NCBI GenBank assembly: GCA_023159155.1
Contig: JAJNNX010000085.1
Coordinates: forward strand, 32,513-96,512
Length of the DNA stretch: 64,000 bases
From: Ustulina deusta
Lineage: Eukaryota > Ascomycota > Sordariomycetes > Xylariales > Xylariaceae
Direction of reading: 5' to 3'
How positions within the stretch are numbered: position 1 is the stretch's first letter; every line of letters begins with the position of its first letter. The notes beneath the pieces were generated by a model. That model saw only the letters and a list, made by a program, of their open reading frames with translations, was not told where the DNA came from and did not search any database. Both the position numbers and the translations under genes were made by a program. Positions 60,122 to 64,000 of the stretch are shown in pieces.

Positions 60122-61278
60122 ATTTAATTAATAAAGTTATAATTATATATAAATATTTATAAATAAGTTTAATTGTTTAATTATAATTTTATTTAATAAA
60201 AAAATAAATATTGCAAAATTGCTAGCTATATAATATTATAAAAGTTTATATAGATTTTTTAATATATTAAATATATAAATATTAAATAATATAAAATTAT
60301 TTATTTTTAAGTTTATAATAATAATTAATAGTTTTATAAGTATTAAGTACTATTTTAGTAATACTTACTACTTTAGACTTAAAAAGTAATAAAATTAACT
60401 AATTAAAAACTAAACTAATAATTTTATTTTTATATTAATAAATATTAGAACAATTAAAATATTTATTTTTTTGTTTTAAATTTTATATATAATTTTTTAT
60501 AATATTTATTAATTAATATATTATTATTAAAAATAGCAATAAAAATTAAAGCATAAAATTTTTTAATAGTAAATATTAATAAAACTATTATAAATTTTAA
60601 TACTAAATAATAAATATTTAAATTAGTTTATTAAACTTAAAACGTTTAAAAAATAATATATAATATAATAACTTTTATATAAAAATAATATAAGTTATAA
60701 GCTAATAAAAAAAAATATTTAATAAATTTTAAAATAAAAAAAAAAGTTTTATAATATAAGTATTAACTATTAAATTAAATTTTTAATTAGTTAGATTTTT
60801 AAAAATTTTAAAAAAACAAAAATTTAGCTATATTTTTAATTTGTTTAACTTTTATAAAATAAAAAACTTGTTTTATATTAATTAATTATAAAAAATAAGC
60901 AATAATTTTTTTTTTAATAAATCTAATTATTACTTTTAACTAAAAATATTAATAGTAAAGCAAAATTTAAAATTAAACAAATTAAATAATTAAAAATATA
61001 TAAAAAAAATAAAAATTATAATATTAAGTTGTTTAAAAAAAACTATAATTTTAATAATATTTAATATATAGTTTAAAATTTTAAAAATATACTAATTAAA
61101 TTTAATTAATTTTATAAAACTTATAAAAATAAATATATATAGTAGTAGCTAATAAATTTGTAAGCAATTATAAAAATAATAATAAAGCAATATAATATAA
61201 AAAGATTATATAAACTTAATATTATTAATAACTTTAAGTTAAAACTATATTTGAACTTTTAGTTTTAAAAGGAAATAA

Positions 61279-61518
61279 TATAATAATTAGTATAGTTTAT
61301 ATAGTTTTAGCAAAACTTACAAAAATTTCAGACCTATATAGCAATAAAATAGGAAGTTTATATATAGACTAACCTAACTTTGTAACTATATATATAGAGT
61401 TTATATCTATTTATTTTATAAACTTTGATTTTTTTTTTATTTTTTTTTTTTAGCTTAGAGTTTTTGTTTATAGTATTAATAAACTAGCTATGGAAGCTTT
61501 ATTTGACTGATTATGACA
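61279..61518. repeat. Right LTR of outer element
   Basis: 240 bp, aligned end to end with 48389..48630; it ends TTTGACTGATTATGACA, followed by the AATAG target duplication. Confidence 0.85.
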
Positions 61519-61523
61519 AATAG

Positions 61524-61668
61524 TAGGGTTAGCTATTAGATTTAGTGTTATAGAGCGTACTATATATATGTGTTTAGATCGCTTTATTTATTATTGTTTT
61601 TTATAGGTCCTTTTTTGCCTCTGTAAGGTATTTATCTATAAGCTCGCTAGTAAGTATAACTTAGCCAC
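61524..61668 (-). mobile_element. Probable continuation of the LINE on the far side of the outer element
   Basis: Spacer between the two LTR-element copies. Joined on the minus strand to sequence left of 48,388 (one AATAG copy removed), the frame runs ANPTINLKNKIKIKPILL and then into the LEVFLD block, as expected if the outer element split the LINE. Short and mutated, so moderate confidence. Confidence 0.5.
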
Positions 61669-64000
61669 TGTCACGATCAGTCAAGTAAAGCTTCTATAGC
61701 TAGTTTATTAATACTATGGACGAAGACTTTAAGCTAAAAAAGAAAAAAAAAAAAAGTTAGAGTTTATAAAGTAGGTAGATATAGACTTTATATGTGTAGC
61801 TATAGAATTATAGGTTAGTTTATATATAGACTTTTTATTTTATTGCTATATAAGTCTAAAGTTTTTATAAGTTTTGCTAAAACTATACTAATTATTATAT
61901 TATTATTTTTAAAACTAAAAGTTTAAATATAGTTTTAATTTAAAATTATTAATAATATTAAATTTATATAATTTTTTTATATTATATTACTTTATTATTA
62001 TTTTTATAATTGTTTATAAATTTATTAATTATTATTATATTTATTTATTTTTATAATTTTATAAAATTAGTTAAGTTTAATTAGTATATTTTTAAAATTT
62101 TAAGTTATATATTAAATATTATTAAGATTATAGCTTTCTTAAGCAACCTAATATTATAATTTTTTGTTTTTTTTATATATTTTTAATTGTTTGATTTGTT
62201 TAATTTTAATTTTATTTTATTATTAATATTTTTAGCTAAAGTAATAATTAGATTTATTAAAATAAAAAGTTATTGTTTATTTTTTATAATTAGTTAGTAT
62301 AGAATAGGTTTTTTATTTATAAAAGTTAAGTAAATTAAAAATATAATTAAATTTTTGTTTTTTTAAAATTTTAAAAAGTTTAATTAACTAAAAGTTTAAT
62401 CTAGTAGTTAGTATTTATATTATAAAGCTTTTTTTTTTTAAAAAGATTTTATTTTTTATTTTAAAATTTATTAAATATTTTTTTTATTAGTTTATAGTTT
62501 GTATTATTTTTATATAAGGGTTGCTATATTATATATTATTTTTTAAATATTTTAGGTTTAATTAATTAGTTTAAATATTTATTGCTTAATATTAAAATTT
62601 ACTATAGTTTTATTAATATTTATTATTAAAAAGTTTTATATTTTAATTTTATTGCTATTTTTAGTAGTAATATATTAATTAATAAATATTTTAATTATTT
62701 TAGTATTTGTTAATATAAAAATAAAGCTATTAGTTTAGTTTTTAATTAGTTAATTTTATTATTTTTTAAGTTTAAAATTAGTAAATATTACTAAAGTAGT
62801 GCTTAGTATTTATAAAATTATTAATTATTACTATAAATTTAAAAATAAATAGTTTTATATTATTTAATATTTATATATTTAGTATATTAAAAATTTATAT
62901 AAATTTTTATAGTATTATATAACTAATAATTTTATAATATTTATTTTTTTATTAAGTAAAGTTGCATTTAAATAGCTAAACTTATTTATAAATATTTATA
63001 TATAATTATAACTCTATTAGTTAAATAGTATATTTTTATTATTTATTATTATATATTGTTATATTATAGCTAATATAAATAATAAATAAAAAAGCTAAAA
63101 GTTTTATTTTATAATATTTTGTTTTTTTTATAATTATAATAATTATATATATATTATTTATAATTATATTTTAAATAAAGCTAGTAATATTTTTATTTAA
63201 TATTTTAATTATTTTATATTAATTTAGTATATAATAATTAGAAATATATAAATTTTTTAAATTAAACCTATATAAAAAAGATAATTTTATTTTAAATAAC
63301 CTTAAATATATATAATTTTTTATTTTATTTTTAGATCTTATAGCTAGTTTTTTTGTTTAATTAGGTTTATTAGGTTAGCTTTTTAAAAAATATTAAATAA
63401 AAAATTTATAGTTAATATAGGACTTAGTATTTGTTAAATAGAACTAATATTATTGTTTTTTTTTTAGTTTTTTAGTTTTAATTATTAAAAACTTAGCTAT
63501 TTTTTTAATAAAATATTAATTATTATATTTTTTGTTTTAATTAGTATTAAAAAGTAATATTAAAGTTTAATAAAAAGTTAGTTTAATATATTTATTATAT
63601 TAATAAAATCTATTTATTAAACAATATAATAAAGTTTAATAATTAGTTATTATAAAAAACTTAGTTCTAAAAAGCTTTAAATAATAATATTTTAAGTTTA
63701 TATTATTATTAAAAATGTATAGTTTTAAATTAAATAAGTTTATTTAATTAGTATTATTGTTTTAAAAAAATATTTTATAAATTTTTTAAGTTATATTTTT
63801 TTGTTATTATTAAATAATTTTTATTATTATATTATATAAAGTATTTATTTTTATTTGTATTAATTAGCTAGGCTTAAAAAGGCTAAAATAGATATTTTAT
63901 ATATTAGTAGTTTTATATATTTAAAAGTTTGTTTTTATTTTAGTCCTATTATAAATAGTTTTTTTTTTTTAATAGTTAATTAAAAAAATAGCAATTTTAT
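61669..64000. mobile_element. Second, inverted copy of the outer LTR element (partial, runs off window)
   Basis: 61669..61899 is an LTR in reverse orientation, starting TGTCACGATCAGTCAAG, the complement of the outer LTR's end. The interior to its right is the reverse complement of the outer element's interior: 61,900-63,040 pairs with 60,122-61,278, and 63,040-64,000 pairs with about 52,000-52,906, skipping the nested element exactly. This copy therefore lacks the nested insertion and confirms the empty site. Its far end and target duplication are outside the window. Confidence 0.82.

Larger units (their letters stand above)
48389..61518. mobile_element. Outer LTR retrotransposon, RIP-degraded, interrupted by a nested element
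   Basis: Two LTRs (48389..48630 and 61279..61518) align along their full length. The 5-bp target duplication AATAG flanks the element (48384..48388 and 61519..61523). Removing the nested element (7210 bp plus its 5-bp duplication) leaves about 5.9 kb, normal for a fungal Ty1/copia or Ty3/gypsy element. The interior (48,631-52,911 and 60,122-61,278) is almost pure A/T with no readable frame, so the superfamily cannot be told. A purine stretch AAAAGGAAATAA precedes the right LTR, as a polypurine tract should. Confidence 0.85.

Noticed and set aside
46080..64000. Centromere or telomere-adjacent DNA
   Set aside because: AT-rich RIP blocks occur in many chromosome positions; no telomere repeat or centromere marker can be seen from sequence.

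Overview
The window is nuclear DNA of a filamentous ascomycete (Pezizomycotina). The genes carry short GT-AG introns of about 50-240 nt with CTAAC/CTAAT-like branch sites. Gene content is fungal (MMS19, SPC2, EMC3, RPC25, NSA2, MPS1, SPT2, a HET-domain protein). Repeats show the C-to-T decay typical of repeat-induced point mutation (RIP). Two spliceosomal twin introns (stwintrons), a structure reported mainly from Pezizomycotina and frequent in Xylariales, hint at a Sordariomycete/Xylariales-type host; that placement is an inference.

Positions 1-34,400 are ordinary gene-rich chromosome. In order: 3' part of MMS19 (+), SPC2 (-), EMC3 (+), RPC25 (-), a NUFIP1/CCCH zinc-finger protein (+), NSA2 (-), mitochondrial ribosomal protein bL21m (+), the MPS1 kinase (-), ribosomal stalk protein P2 (-), SPT2 (+), a small Cys/His-rich gene with an in-frame TAG (+), a BRCT-WGR-PARP poly(ADP-ribose) polymerase (-) and an NCS1-family permease (+). 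Several of these (SPC2, EMC3, RPC25, NSA2, P2, PARP) appear in single-frame ORFs only as fragments and were rebuilt here from splice sites and conserved protein phase.

Positions 34,400-46,070 are an accessory stretch that decays to the right. An intact HET-domain gene (-) and an ankyrin-AAA+ ATPase gene (+) with one in-frame TAG are divergently arranged. They are followed by a 3' fragment of an NADP-dependent oxidoreductase, a truncated and frameshifted GMC oxidoreductase, and an alpha/beta hydrolase whose frame is intact except for four TAG codons, most of which read as former CAG (Gln).

Positions 46,070-64,000 are extremely AT-rich RIP-degraded repeat DNA without genes. The layers can still be resolved: a LINE reverse-transcriptase relic on the minus strand; an LTR retrotransposon (48,389-61,518) with a 5-bp target duplication, apparently inserted into the LINE; a second LTR retrotransposon (52,912-60,121) with its own 5-bp target duplication nested inside the first; and a second, inverted copy of the outer element starting at 61,669 and running off the window, so that the two copies lie tail to tail.

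The most notable structures are two [D1,2]-type stwintrons (in NSA2 and in the PARP gene). Each is required to keep a highly conserved reading frame. NSA2 also has tandem 6-nt and 5-nt microexons and a GC-AG intron.
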